This document shows, piece after piece, positions 52,500-60,451 of a DNA stretch of 64,000 nt. The position numbers and the translations under genes were made by a program. Source of the DNA: Rhizobium leguminosarum bv. viciae USDA 2370 (lineage in GTDB: Bacteria; Pseudomonadota; Alphaproteobacteria; Rhizobiales; Rhizobiaceae); contig NZ_MRDL01000007.1 in the NCBI RefSeq assembly GCF_002008365.1, positions 245,037 to 309,036 on the forward strand, read 5' to 3'. Each line of letters opens with the position of its first letter. Position 1 is the first letter of the stretch. The notes under the pieces were generated by a model, which was given only the letters and a program-made list of their open reading frames with translations, was not told the origin of the DNA and did no database searches.

Positions 52500-53801
52500 A
52501 TGTCGTCCCACATCGAAAGTGAACGGCTTTCGAATTCTCTAGCCGAACTTGATCAACTCACGAATTGGGAGCGCCGGCCGCGCGGCGATATGCGGGTCGA
52601 TTTGGAGCCGATGCGCGATCTCGCTCGTCGGCTTGGCGATCCCCAGAACAGCTTCCGTATCGTCCATGTGGCCGGCACCAAGGGCAAAGGCTCGACTTGC
52701 GCCCTGATCGAGGCGGGTCTTGCGCGGGCGGGGTTCTCCGTCGGGCGATATGCCTCGCCGCATGTCATGCATATCACCGAGCGGGTCAGCATTGATGGCC
52801 GCCCGGTCGGCGAGGAGCGCCTGGCGGATGCGCTCGGCGCGGCGCTCTCGGCGTTCAAAGACGCAAGGCGGGAGGCGACGGACGGGCAGGGAGCGACCTG
52901 GTTCGATATTCTGACGGTTTCGGCCTTGCTGATCTTCAGGTCGGAAAGGGTGGAGTGGGCCGTTCTCGAAACCGGACTTGGGGGGCGGTGGGACTCGACC
53001 AATATCGTTCAAAGCGATGTCGCCGTTATCACCAATATCGATCTTGAGCACACCGAAATCCTCGGCAAAACCCGTGCCGCCATTGCCTTCGAGAAGGCAG
53101 GAATCATAAAGCGCGGCGCAACGGTCGTCACACTCCTGCCGGAGGCGGACGAGGCAGGCGCCGTCGTATCCGCCCGGGCAGCAGAGCTCGGCTGTGCCCT
53201 GCGACGCCCCACCGTGCCGGCCGACGCAACCATCGAGCAGCGGAATGTAGCCCTGGCGGGCACGGTTCTGGATGTGCTCGGGAAAATGGGCGTCATGACA
53301 AAGGGCGCAAGCGCGATGGCGGCGCCGCTTGGAGAACAGCTCCTCGATCCCTCGACGATCGCAACTGCCCGCCTGCCGGGACGGCTCGAAAAAATCGCAG
53401 TCAACATCACCAGCCACGGCGACAATGCCAAGGTCAATGTGGTGCTGGACGGCGCGCATGTCCCCTTCAACCTTGCTGCGGTTCTGAGTGACCTCTCGCA
53501 GGAAGAAAAATACCGCGCTCCCTGCATTGCCGTCATGTCAATCGCGGACGACAAGGACGCAGCAGGCTTGCTATCGACGATGACGCGGCACGATATATCG
53601 ATCATCTTCACCACCGTCGGCGCCAGATCGCGTTCGCCAGAACAGCTGAAGACGATTGCAGACACCCTCGGGCTGCTGAGCATCGTCATGTTGGACCCGC
53701 TCGAGGCCTATCAAGAAGCACTGGCAGGCGCCACGGAATCGGGCGCATGGGTTCTCGTCACCGGATCGCTCTATCTCGTCGGCATCATCCGTGCGGCGTG
53801 A
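52500..53801 (+). CDS. FolC-like folylpolyglutamate/dihydrofolate synthase
   Basis: 433 aa from MSSHIESERL, with GAAGG upstream. The Mur-ligase-type P-loop is HVAGTKGKGSTCALIE (about residues 56-71), followed by GRYASPHVMHITERV, LETGLGGRWDSTN and the ATP-site TNIDLEHTEILG, all hallmarks of FolC. The enzyme adds glutamate to folates. In rhizobia the usual folC lies elsewhere next to accD, and no such neighbour is here, so this may be a paralogue. The C-terminal half is weaker in likeness (VVLDGAHVPFNLAAV is present). Confidence 0.85.
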   Translation: MSSHIESERLSNSLAELDQLTNWERRPRGDMRVDLEPMRDLARRLGDPQNSFRIVHVAGTKGKGSTCALIEAGLARAGFSVGRYASPHVMHITERVSIDGRPVGEERLADALGAALSAFKDARREATDGQGATWFDILTVSALLIFRSERVEWAVLETGLGGRWDSTNIVQSDVAVITNIDLEHTEILGKTRAAIAFEKAGIIKRGATVVTLLPEADEAGAVVSARAAELGCALRRPTVPADATIEQRNVALAGTVLDVLGKMGVMTKGASAMAAPLGEQLLDPSTIATARLPGRLEKIAVNITSHGDNAKVNVVLDGAHVPFNLAAVLSDLSQEEKYRAPCIAVMSIADDKDAAGLLSTMTRHDISIIFTTVGARSRSPEQLKTIADTLGLLSIVMLDPLEAYQEALAGATESGAWVLVTGSLYLVGIIRAA

Positions 53802-53819
53802 GCTTGACCGGGTGCGATC

Positions 53820-55406
53820 TCAGCCGCCGACTGTGATCTCACCATCCGCAACACGTTTGACAAATATCTTCAAACCTTCATGCCTCAGTTTCTTCCAGCC
53901 GCCGTCGGAAACCATTGATTTGGCCAGATCGGCAAACCCCGTGGTGAGGTAGGGAACCTGCGATGCCGGTCGTTTGCCGAGCGCTTGAATCAGGCAGTCG
54001 GTTCTTGGCGGGGACGAGAACGTGTTTCCTGAACGTTGCATGCCGATCTCCACATGATCTGTGCCGTCTGGAAACCGGATCGTCCCATAGCCGCACTTGG
54101 CCGCCGCATTCACTTCGGCCTTGGAGAGATTGTCTTGCAGAACAAATGACAGCTGGCTGAAAGTGTTGTCAGTGTAGTCGAACTGACCCAGTATGATGAA
54201 GTCCAGCTCGTTCTGTCCCTTCCTGGCGCCTTTGATCTTGCCGAAGAAGTTGGAATTCACCCTCGTGTCTTTACCCGTCTTCATGGCAAGCATTTCGCCG
54301 AGCTTGATATAGGTCCTCGGTTTGGACGAAAGGTTTTCGGTACCAGCCGCGGCGTTGCCTGACGGCAGACTTGCGGTCTCCGGCTTGGCATAGGCGTCAG
54401 CGAAGGCTTGCAGCGTCGTGAGGTTGAGCGCTTGGGGAAGCGAACCGCTCTCGAACTTGCGGCAAGAGAGCGCAGCTTGCCGTGTTGCCTTGTCAGGCTT
54501 GCCCTCGAGATTCCCTGGCTTGCAGCCCAAGTGAGCCAGTTGCTGCTGCAACCTCTTGAGCAAAACGGCTTGTTCGGCGGAATAATTGCCGACACCGCGG
54601 GTCACACTGACATTGCGGACATCGATGCCGATACCATCTGGCTGCACTACGTCAAACTGGGACGTATGATGGTCATAGCTCTTCCAGTCACCGCCCCAAC
54701 CCATCATCACCGGGCCGAGAATGAAGTTGAATGATTTTGGGTCGCGGTTTGATTGCGGCTCGCACTCGTTCGATTCCCAGCAATGCGGAGCTTGGTTGGT
54801 TGCTTCGCCTTCGGCGGCATAGATCACCTTGTTGTGGCAGCTTGCCGCAACCCAGCCGCTCTCATCGTTTGCCCATCGGATTTTCAGCGAGAATGTCGCC
54901 CATTTGCCGAAATCTTGCGGTTTTTGGCACTGGCGGGCGAGAAAGTTCACGCCGTTGCGCGTGTCGGCTTTCAGCATGTAGATGAAATTGTGGATTGCCG
55001 GTCCTTCCCAGGACGCCAGGCGCAGATGGCTGTCCCAGCCATCGGGATAAAAGCCATTGGCGGAGTTGTTGTGCCAGCCTTTGTAGGCAAAGGTCGGATC
55101 GAGCCGGAAATCGAACTTGTATTCGACGCTTTCGCCAACCTTCATGTCTCGCGTATAGCGAATTGTTGAGCGGACGTTGCCATTGCGGCAATCATTTTCG
55201 CCGCGTCCATCGCCATAGTCGACATTGGAACATTGACGGTCGAATATCTCAAACCGGGTCACGCCGTCCTTGACCTCCGGTCTGACCGACCCGTTGAACT
55301 TGTGGCGCTCAAAACCCTTGGGGAGCGGATCGGCGGTCGCTACTGCGTGGGTCGCAAAAACCATCAGCGCGCCAACCGCCAGTCCAACTATGGGATTTTT
55401 CAGCAT
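53820..55406 (-). CDS. Exported polysaccharide lyase-like protein with peptidoglycan-binding-like domain
   Basis: 528 aa from MLKNPIVGLAVG, with GGAGGGGGA upstream. Signal peptide 1-26. Residues about 30-280 look like a heparin-lyase-type jelly roll (VGESVEYKFDFRLD, then GWDSHLRLASWEGPAIHN, WATFSLKIRWANDESG, VIYAAEGEATN). Residues about 295-345 resemble a peptidoglycan-binding repeat (LLKRLQQQLAHLGCKPG, then DKATRQAALSC). The final 150 residues are unassigned. Probably periplasmic or secreted, acting on or binding glycans. Convergent with the FolC-like gene. Confidence 0.7.
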   Translation of the reverse strand: MLKNPIVGLAVGALMVFATHAVATADPLPKGFERHKFNGSVRPEVKDGVTRFEIFDRQCSNVDYGDGRGENDCRNGNVRSTIRYTRDMKVGESVEYKFDFRLDPTFAYKGWHNNSANGFYPDGWDSHLRLASWEGPAIHNFIYMLKADTRNGVNFLARQCQKPQDFGKWATFSLKIRWANDESGWVAASCHNKVIYAAEGEATNQAPHCWESNECEPQSNRDPKSFNFILGPVMMGWGGDWKSYDHHTSQFDVVQPDGIGIDVRNVSVTRGVGNYSAEQAVLLKRLQQQLAHLGCKPGNLEGKPDKATRQAALSCRKFESGSLPQALNLTTLQAFADAYAKPETASLPSGNAAAGTENLSSKPRTYIKLGEMLAMKTGKDTRVNSNFFGKIKGARKGQNELDFIILGQFDYTDNTFSQLSFVLQDNLSKAEVNAAAKCGYGTIRFPDGTDHVEIGMQRSGNTFSSPPRTDCLIQALGKRPASQVPYLTTGFADLAKSMVSDGGWKKLRHEGLKIFVKRVADGEITVGG

Positions 55407-55614
55407 AGCTCCCCCTCCAAATTGGACGCCAACCATATCACGATCTCTCTTGGACGGTCGTGTTTAGATCGGTGCTAGAGGTGCTGCGCCATCAGCAGGT
55501 GCGGCGGTCGAAGCTGCCAGGCTGCTTGTGCTTCCGAGCCGGTGCGGCGGGCGTTTATGACGGCAGCCAGGGCGAGCGACATCAAGTGCGGCTGGTGATC
55601 GGCGATGCTTCGGA

Positions 55615-56064
55615 TCATTCCGACCGGAACGCGGCCGGAAGATCGACAGCGACGTCAAGCGGCTGGAAATGCCGCAAGTTTTCCGTAATGACGGTGAGGT
55701 CGTAGGCGCGCGCGGTCGCCGCGATGATGAGATCGCCAAGGCCGGGATGACGGCCTTGGCTCTCGGCGTCGTCTTCCAGAGCGCCGACGATCCGCGCGAC
55801 AACGGTATCCATCGGCAATATGCGATCCCCGAAACTGTCGGTGATGAAGTCCAGCCATGCCGAAAGGCGCTTTGCCCGCTCGATCCCGCCGCGACGGTGA
55901 AGGCTCCGCATTCCTTTCTCGATTTCCGCGATCGATAGAGCCGACAGAAAGAGAGCATCGGCTTCGCCTTGCTCACGAAACCATGCCCGCACCGGATCGG
56001 ACGGCGGCACCTTGCCCGGCGCGAACTTCGAAATGATATTGGTGTCGAGAAGGTAGGCGGTCAC
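55615..56064 (-). CDS. vapC: VapC-family PIN-domain toxin
   Basis: 149 aa. PIN ribonuclease acidic residues: D7 in YLLDTNII, E47 in SIAEIEKG, D111 in GLGDLIIAATA and the later TEN at 127-129. This fits a magnesium-dependent RNase of the VapC type. The start overlaps the antitoxin stop by 4 bp (ATGA). The 208 bp upstream of the lyase-like gene on its other side hold no clear gene. Confidence 0.93.
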   Translation of the reverse strand: MTAYLLDTNIISKFAPGKVPPSDPVRAWFREQGEADALFLSALSIAEIEKGMRSLHRRGGIERAKRLSAWLDFITDSFGDRILPMDTVVARIVGALEDDAESQGRHPGLGDLIIAATARAYDLTVITENLRHFQPLDVAVDLPAAFRSE

Positions 56065-56312
56065 AAATCAATATCGCGCATTTTCGATGGGTTGCGCTCC
56101 AGCTCGACCCCACCGGGAAACGTCAGCAGGAAATCCCCGAAATTCGGCCGTGGTTTCTTCAAAGCCCTTTTCGCGGCCTCGGCCGCTTCGACGGACACAA
56201 GCACGGCAGCCGGCTTTCCGTGCCGCGTGATCGTCACGAATTCCCCGTTTGCCGCTTCATCCACCAGTCCGGCGAAACCGGCCTTTGCCTCTGCCACGCT
56301 GATCGTCGACAT
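56061..56312 (-). CDS. Phd/YefM-family antitoxin
   Basis: 83 aa from MSTISVAEAKAGFAGLVDEA, with CAGGAGG upstream; 21 codons further up are open but unlike. The N-terminal half is the Phd/YefM DNA-binding fold (GEFVTITRHGKPAAVLVSVEA), and the C-terminal tail (KKPRPNFGDFLLTFPGGVEL) would wrap the toxin. It is coupled to vapC and probably autoregulates at the TGACCATATATGGTCA palindrome just upstream. Confidence 0.92.
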   Translation of the reverse strand: MSTISVAEAKAGFAGLVDEAANGEFVTITRHGKPAAVLVSVEAAEAAKRALKKPRPNFGDFLLTFPGGVELERNPSKMRDIDL

Positions 56313-56331
56313 TGCGGCCTCCTGTCTTAAA

Positions 56332-56347
56332 TGACCATATATGGTCA
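56332..56347. promoter_or_regulatory. Perfect 16-bp palindrome, candidate antitoxin operator
   Basis: TGACCATATATGGTCA is fully self-complementary and lies 20 bp upstream of the antitoxin ATG, overlapping where the promoter should be (its centre TATAT could be part of the -10). Phd-type antitoxins bind such dyads. Confidence 0.75.
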
Positions 56348-56411
56348 AGATAGACATTGACGCCGACTGCATCAAGAGGGGAGTTTTCCAAGGGTGCAGC
56401 AGCGCTTTAGA

Positions 56412-56516
56412 AATTCTGCAGGAAAATTATAACCGAGGCGCGGCTGAACAGGAACGGTGCATCGTCCGCATGGATCCAGTTCGAGCCTGAACGATTGGCC
56501 CAACCAGACGCCCGCG
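56412..56516 (-). pseudogene. Decayed copy of the fragment at 52219-52344
   Basis: A 33-bp block here (56414-56446) matches 52228-52260 with two differences, and on the minus strand both read QPRL(G/S)YNFPAE at their ends. Upstream of it, LELDPC and, in another frame, DAP match LEVDSC..DAP of the other copy, so this copy carries a frame change. No start or full gene is present. Confidence 0.5.
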
Positions 56517-56523
56517 GTCGAGG

Positions 56524-57489
56524 CTATTGGCTCGGAGCTCCAGCGCTCAGCAGCGCCCGTACCAATGCCGCCTGGCTGCGTACGCCGGTTTTGTCGAAGA
56601 TGCGCTGCAGCTGGGTGCGCAAGGTGTTGACACTGACCCCGAGCAGATCGGCGGCGGCCGCGAGGTCGTGGCCATCGACGATCAGCCGAGCAAGCCGGGT
56701 CTGCGCCGGCGAGAGGCCGAAGACCTCCTGCGCGCTCGCGATCCGGCGCGCCACCGTCTCGGCATCGTCGAAGGAGACCAGTGTCTTGCCGTCCTCGAGC
56801 AGGACCCAGCAGTGGAGCGGTCCCCCTGCCGCGTCCTCGCCGAGCGCCACCGCCCAGGTCTGCTTCGGCGCGATGTTCAGCGGTCTCTGGCTCTGCAGCT
56901 CGCGGAACGCCAGCCGCACCGCCTCGCGTAGCGCAGGGTCGCATTCGCGCTGCCGGGCGCGCAGGCGGCCGGCGGCGGCGACGAGCCCGGGATGGCCAGG
57001 CATCCGCTCCCGCGCCAGCCGGTTCGTCCAGAGGATCCGCGCATCCGCGTCGACCTCGATCAGCGGGCAGTTCGCCTCCTCGACGCTGCTCTCCATCATC
57101 ACCATGCAGCCGATCTTCCAGGCGCCGTCGATCCGCTGGAGGACCCGCAGCTGGCGCTTGCGATCCTCACCGGTGTCGCTGCCGATCTGATCGAAGGTCA
57201 TCCAGGCCATGTTGCCGTCGACGACGATGTTGACCTTTTCCCAGCGGACGCGCTCCGCGAAAGCGTGTTTCTCCGGGAATCGCTCGACGATCTTCTTGAT
57301 CCGCGCGGCGATCGGGTCCCAGCCTTCGTCCACCCGGACGCCGAGCGAGGCGAAGTATTCCATCCGCCGGGTCTGCGGCGACTGCACCCAGTGGCTTGCC
57401 AGCGCCTCGAAGTCGCGCTGCAGCCAGGCCTCGGTTTCGGCGCGGATCACTGCCATGATCGCCGCCCGGTCAGCCTCGCTGTCGTCCAT
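56524..57489 (-). CDS. LuxR-type regulator with N-terminal SnoaL-like domain
   Basis: 321 aa from MDDSEADRAAIMAVI, with GGGGGAA upstream. Residues about 5-130 look like an NTF2/SnoaL-like (DUF4440-type) domain (ETEAWLQRDFEALASHWVQS, cut here to its key part; VDGNMAWMTFDQIG). Residues about 140-240 are a PAS-like segment (PLIEVDADARILWTN). Residues about 255-318 are the LuxR/GerE helix-turn-helix (FGLSPAQTRLARLIVDG, then ADLLGVSVNTLRTQLQRIF). The NTF2-like domain may bind a small ligand. Follows a small membrane protein gene. Confidence 0.85.
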   Translation of the reverse strand: MDDSEADRAAIMAVIRAETEAWLQRDFEALASHWVQSPQTRRMEYFASLGVRVDEGWDPIAARIKKIVERFPEKHAFAERVRWEKVNIVVDGNMAWMTFDQIGSDTGEDRKRQLRVLQRIDGAWKIGCMVMMESSVEEANCPLIEVDADARILWTNRLARERMPGHPGLVAAAGRLRARQRECDPALREAVRLAFRELQSQRPLNIAPKQTWAVALGEDAAGGPLHCWVLLEDGKTLVSFDDAETVARRIASAQEVFGLSPAQTRLARLIVDGHDLAAAADLLGVSVNTLRTQLQRIFDKTGVRSQAALVRALLSAGAPSQ

Positions 57490-57555
57490 CGCGCGGTTCC
57501 CCCTGACAACGGATCGCAGCATAGCATGATCGGTCTGTCGGAGCATGACGGCACC

Positions 57556-57744
57556 TCATGTGTTGATGACGCCAGCCAGAAGCAGCGTCACGCCGGCGGT
57601 CGTTGCGAGCAGCCCGAGGAGCCGAAGCCTCAGGCGCGGCAGGGTGATCTGATTTCGGTAGTATCGGTCCTCGGCCGCGGCGCCCATCTGCGTCTGGCGG
57701 CGGCGGCTTGGCATGTGCGCGGCGACGAGACTTTGAAGGTCCAT
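57556..57744 (-). CDS. Small membrane protein, hypothetical
   Basis: 62 aa from MDLQSLVAAHMPSRRR, with AGGAGG upstream. The C-terminal part LRLLGLLATTAGVTLLLAGV is one transmembrane helix; the N-terminal part is basic. It precedes the SnoaL-LuxR gene in the same direction (66-bp gap), so they may share a transcript. Function unknown. Confidence 0.6.
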   Translation of the reverse strand: MDLQSLVAAHMPSRRRQTQMGAAAEDRYYRNQITLPRLRLRLLGLLATTAGVTLLLAGVINT

Positions 57745-57925
57745 TGTGTTGCCTCCTGGTACGGGCTTCATCTGCCGTATTCTCGCACGCATCCGAGCCG
57801 GGCTCTGTCATGCAGACGGAGGACATCGGGCTCGGCGCCCGGTTGGCAAACGAAGAATCACCTCAACCGGAACGAGTCTCGAAGTGATTCGTTGAGTCGG
57901 ATGTCCAGCGTGAGGGGGCTGCATC

Positions 57926-58165
57926 ATGAGCAGGCGACGAAGCTTCAAGCCGGTGAAAATCACCATCAATGGCAAGACAAGAACGGTCTATAATGTCGTT
58001 CAGGCGGGCAATACCTTGCTGAACGATTGGCCCGAGCAGACGCCGGCGGCGAAGGCCGCCGAACGTCTTGTGCTCGATGTGTTCAATGATGCGGCCGGGC
58101 CGGAGCAGGTGCGCCGCGCATTCATCACCGCGGCCAAGGCGAGCGACATCAAGTTCAGCTCCTGA
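57926..58165 (+). CDS. DUF982-family protein
   Basis: 79 aa, with GAGGGGG before the ATG. The pattern VKITINGKTRTVYNVVQAGN, then LLNDWPE, and RRAFITAAKASDI at the end is the DUF982 family, which is found nearly only in rhizobia and often in many paralogues near accessory genes. No biochemical role is known. It is the first gene of the right-hand accessory region and convergent with the next one. Confidence 0.85.
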   Translation: MSRRRSFKPVKITINGKTRTVYNVVQAGNTLLNDWPEQTPAAKAAERLVLDVFNDAAGPEQVRRAFITAAKASDIKFSS

Positions 58166-58191
58166 TCGGTGATATCTGGAACAGCCTTGGC

Positions 58192-58416
58192 TCACTTCCA
58201 TGACACCTGTTCCTGATGGCTGAGATCCTGGTCCTTGAACTGTGTCTCCATCCAGGCGGCCGTAATGATTGCCGCGAGGAAGCCGAAGGTGAGGCAGGCG
58301 ATGGCCTGGGTCCGCCACGAGACGAAGGTGACCGGCGCCGGGGTGACGGGCTTTTCGGCGCATTCGCCGGGCGGGCAGGCGCAGCCGGAAAAGGCCTTGA
58401 TGAGGCAATCGCTCAT
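58192..58416 (-). CDS. Small cysteine-containing membrane protein
   Basis: 74 aa. Starts MSDCLIKAFSGCACPPGEC, with four cysteines in 19 residues, followed by one transmembrane helix (about 36-56, AIACLTFGFLAAIITAAW). The start overlaps the stop of the upstream gene in an ATGA. Last gene of a leftward three-gene set under the operator pair at 58967-59016. Not recognised. Confidence 0.6.
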   Translation of the reverse strand: MSDCLIKAFSGCACPPGECAEKPVTPAPVTFVSWRTQAIACLTFGFLAAIITAAWMETQFKDQDLSHQEQVSWK

Positions 58417-58652
58417 GCTGCACCGCCTTTCATCGTGTCGATGGCGGCGAGGATCTTCTGGTGAAGCGGGCAGCCGTGATCGTCGCTGCCATCGAAAAAG
58501 CGTTCGGCCTCCACCAGTGCTTTCAGGAGATCGGGTGGTCCTACCGTGAAGCGGGCCTTGGCGCGGGTCTTTTCGGTTGCTCCGGCCCGTAGCGCGGCAG
58601 CAAGGGAAGGGCTCTCGGTCGACGACTCTGGTGTGGGATTGGCGGCAGACAT
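58413..58652 (-). CDS. Hypothetical protein of the leftward accessory operon
   Basis: 79 aa from MSAANPTPESSTESPS; the open frame extends 130 codons further but only as a shadow of the preceding gene. The C-terminal half GPPDLLKALVEAERFFDGSD and the ending HQKILAAIDTMKGGAA look helical. It starts 10 bp after the 87-aa gene and overlaps the next by 4 bp. Phage-like small hypothetical; function unknown. Confidence 0.6.
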   Translation of the reverse strand: MSAANPTPESSTESPSLAAALRAGATEKTRAKARFTVGPPDLLKALVEAERFFDGSDDHGCPLHQKILAAIDTMKGGAA

Positions 58653-58662
58653 CTCCGGTCCC

Positions 58663-58926
58663 TCAGGCGTAAAGCTGATCGGTATCGGTGATGCCCATGA
58701 TCTCGCGGGCATAGCGGTAATGCTCCTCGACGCCGGCCGCAGCACCACGCAGCCAGGACGGGCCGCGGATCGCGTGTTCGGGACGGCGGAGGTACGCAAA
58801 GCCGAGGGCGCCCATGCGCTGGGCTTCGTTCGCCATATAGGCGCGGCAGTCGTGGGTCGTGCGCGCCGCATTCCAGCGGGCATCCCGCTTGCTTTCCTCG
58901 GTCTCGATATTGCGAATGTGCTGCAT
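58663..58926 (-). CDS. Hypothetical protein, first gene of the leftward accessory operon
   Basis: 87 aa, with GAGAGGACAGG before the ATG. Starts MQHIRNIETEESKRDARWN and is hydrophilic with aromatic residues (RAYMANEAQRMGALGFAY). It lies directly downstream of two operator-like palindromes (58967-58981 and 59002-59016) identical in form to those at the S24 repressor, so it is probably repressed in the quiescent state. Function unknown. Confidence 0.65.
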   Translation of the reverse strand: MQHIRNIETEESKRDARWNAARTTHDCRAYMANEAQRMGALGFAYLRRPEHAIRGPSWLRGAAAGVEEHYRYAREIMGITDTDQLYA

Positions 58927-58966
58927 CGCCTGTCCTCTCGCGCCTCTGATCGGCTTGTGAGATAAA

Positions 58967-59016
58967 GGTATATATTATACCCTATTGCGTCAACGGTAAA
59001 AGGTATAAAAAATACC
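58967..59016. promoter_or_regulatory. Two 15-bp operators (GGTATN5NTACC type) for the leftward operon
   Basis: GGTATATATTATACC at 58967-58981 and GGTATAAAAAATACC at 59002-59016, centres 35 bp apart, upstream of the 58926 start. The form matches three sites at the repressor gene (60452, 60476, 60511). Together they imply that one repressor controls both promoter regions. Confidence 0.75.
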
Positions 59017-59379
59017 TCTTGGATTGACGAGGTACGAATCATAGGCGTATGCCTGCATCAAGTGATTGGGCGACCGGGTGCAACTCCCGAGCTGACGAAG
59101 CCCAGCGGCGCGGGAAGCGAAAGTCCTTAAGTGCGCTGTCAGAAAATCAGGACGAGGGCGAAGCGAATGGCCCCTCTGGCACGTGTCCCATCCCGGCTCC
59201 GGCCTTCAGGACTTGGCCAATGCTCTCCCGGCTTCATGGGCTTTGCTCATGGGGTAGGGGGAAGCTTTGGCCGGAACCCTCCCTCACCAGCCTTCAGGAA
59301 CCTTCTCCTCCTAAGCTGAAGAGAGAGGAATGAGAACTGAAGTTGGAGTATGATGTTAGGAGAAAAAAGGAGGCCGGCG
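59017..59379. other. 363-bp stretch right of the operator pair, gene status unclear
   Basis: A 94-codon frame from ATG at 59049 lies just after the operators (MPASSDWATGCNSRADEAQR), but its composition is not convincing and it has no ribosome binding site. The 3' part contains CTTCAG...CTGAAG and TCTCC/GGAGA dyads (59295-59340). The region could be a leader, a remnant or a small RNA. The RBS of the next gene (AAAGGAGG) is at its right end. Confidence 0.4.
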
Positions 59380-59598
59380 ATGCGCAGCGAAATCGAAATC
59401 ACCGACGAAGTGATCGAGGCGGGTCTGGATGCGATCACCGAATTCTACGATCCGTGGGAGGAGAAGCTGCCGAAGGACATGTTCCCCGCAGCCATTCGTT
59501 CCATCCTGGTGGCGGTGTCGAGAGTGGTGCGCGAACGGCATCCTGAGCTGCCGCAATTTGTGGTTTCAGAGGATGAATCCTCCCGATACCCCTCGTGA
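59380..59598 (+). CDS. Small hypothetical protein of the prophage-like region
   Basis: 72 aa from MRSEIEITDEVIEAGLDAI, with AAAAAAGGAGG upstream; ten more codons are open upstream. Acidic N-terminus and a helix FPAAIRSILVAVSRVVRERH; this pattern is common in small phage proteins of rhizobia. Function unknown. Confidence 0.65.
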   Translation: MRSEIEITDEVIEAGLDAITEFYDPWEEKLPKDMFPAAIRSILVAVSRVVRERHPELPQFVVSEDESSRYPS

Positions 59599-59634
59599 TC
59601 CCGGCTGGGGATCGGCGAGCTTCGGAGCGAAATC

Positions 59635-59739
59635 CTACAGGCCGTACATCTCGCGCGCGGCGCTATACGCCAGGAGCAGCACCGCTATCGTGACGATATA
59701 GAACCAGATTCTGCCGGCGCGTGAGGAAGGGCGTATCAT
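59635..59739 (-). CDS. Very small single-helix membrane protein
   Basis: 34 aa from MIRPSSRAGRIWFYIVTIAV, with AGGGAAAACAGG before the ATG. Basic N-terminus, one transmembrane helix (about 11-26) and a short tail ending MYGL. Its layout is typical of genuine small membrane proteins, but the size makes the call uncertain. Confidence 0.45.
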   Translation of the reverse strand: MIRPSSRAGRIWFYIVTIAVLLLAYSAAREMYGL

Positions 59740-59803
59740 CCTGTTTTCCCTACTGAAATATGATTGATTCGCGGCACTATTTCCGAGCCTTGGACGCTCA
59801 TCC

Positions 59804-60451
59804 CTACATCTCGATGATCGATCGGCGGACGCGGCCGACGATGGTGACGGCGCCCTGGAATTCCGGTGGCGGCACGTCCTCGTAGGACGCCGGCTGGAAG
59901 GGCGGATTGTCGTTCGGGCGATAGCGCTTGTAGGTCGCGGCCCCCGTTTCGTCGGCGACGACATAGAGCGCGTTCGGCGCCAGGCGCTTGTCACGCAGAT
60001 TGACGAAGATGATCGAGCCCGGCGGCGAGATCTTGTTCATCGAATTGCCTTCGACCTCGAGTGCGATCCATTCGCCATCGGGAAGATCGAGGGCGGCGAC
60101 CGTCGGGAATTCCGAGAAGTCGGTGATCGGCGCCTGCTCGCTCAGCTGGCCGGCGCTGACCCAGGAGATCTTCGGGATATCGGCGACGGAGACCGGCAGC
60201 TCATCCGGATCGAGCGCGTTGCCGGTGCCGAACTGCAGCCAGTTGAGATTGACCTTGAAAGCGCGGGCATACTTCTTCGCATCGGCAATGCCGAAGCCGT
60301 TGCGGCCGGACTCATGCGCCTTGTAGACATTCGCATTCCAGGCGAACCGATCGACGATCGCCTTCGGCCCGGCAAAGCCAGCATTCTTCCTGGCCATGAC
60401 GAGGCGCTTTGCGCGTTCTTCGCGTTCAAATTGTTCCTGCTCTTTCAACAT
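59804..60451 (-). CDS. CI/LexA-like repressor: HTH plus S24 self-cleaving peptidase domain
   Basis: 215 aa. Residues about 15-75 are an XRE-like helix-turn-helix (AGFAGPKAIVDRFAWNANVY, then GIADAKKYARAFKVN). Residues 95-215 are a peptidase S24 domain with a possible Ala-Gly cleavage site (A100-G101 in WVSAGQLSE), nucleophile S137 in EGNSMN and general base K175 in ATYKRY. Such repressors cleave themselves when RecA is activated by DNA damage. Three operator-like dyads lie just upstream and two more at 58967-59016. It is the master switch of the region. Confidence 0.9.
   Translation of the reverse strand: MLKEQEQFEREERAKRLVMARKNAGFAGPKAIVDRFAWNANVYKAHESGRNGFGIADAKKYARAFKVNLNWLQFGTGNALDPDELPVSVADIPKISWVSAGQLSEQAPITDFSEFPTVAALDLPDGEWIALEVEGNSMNKISPPGSIIFVNLRDKRLAPNALYVVADETGAATYKRYRPNDNPPFQPASYEDVPPPEFQGAVTIVGRVRRSIIEM

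Noticed and set aside
55460..55705. 81-codon plus-strand frame between the lyase-like gene and vapC
   Set aside because: Overlaps the end of vapC on the other strand, has no ribosome binding site and shows no recognisable feature.
59049..59333. 94-codon frame right of the operator pair as a gene
   Set aside because: No ribosome binding site, and Ser/Pro/Trp-rich composition without domain character; kept only as part of an unclear region.
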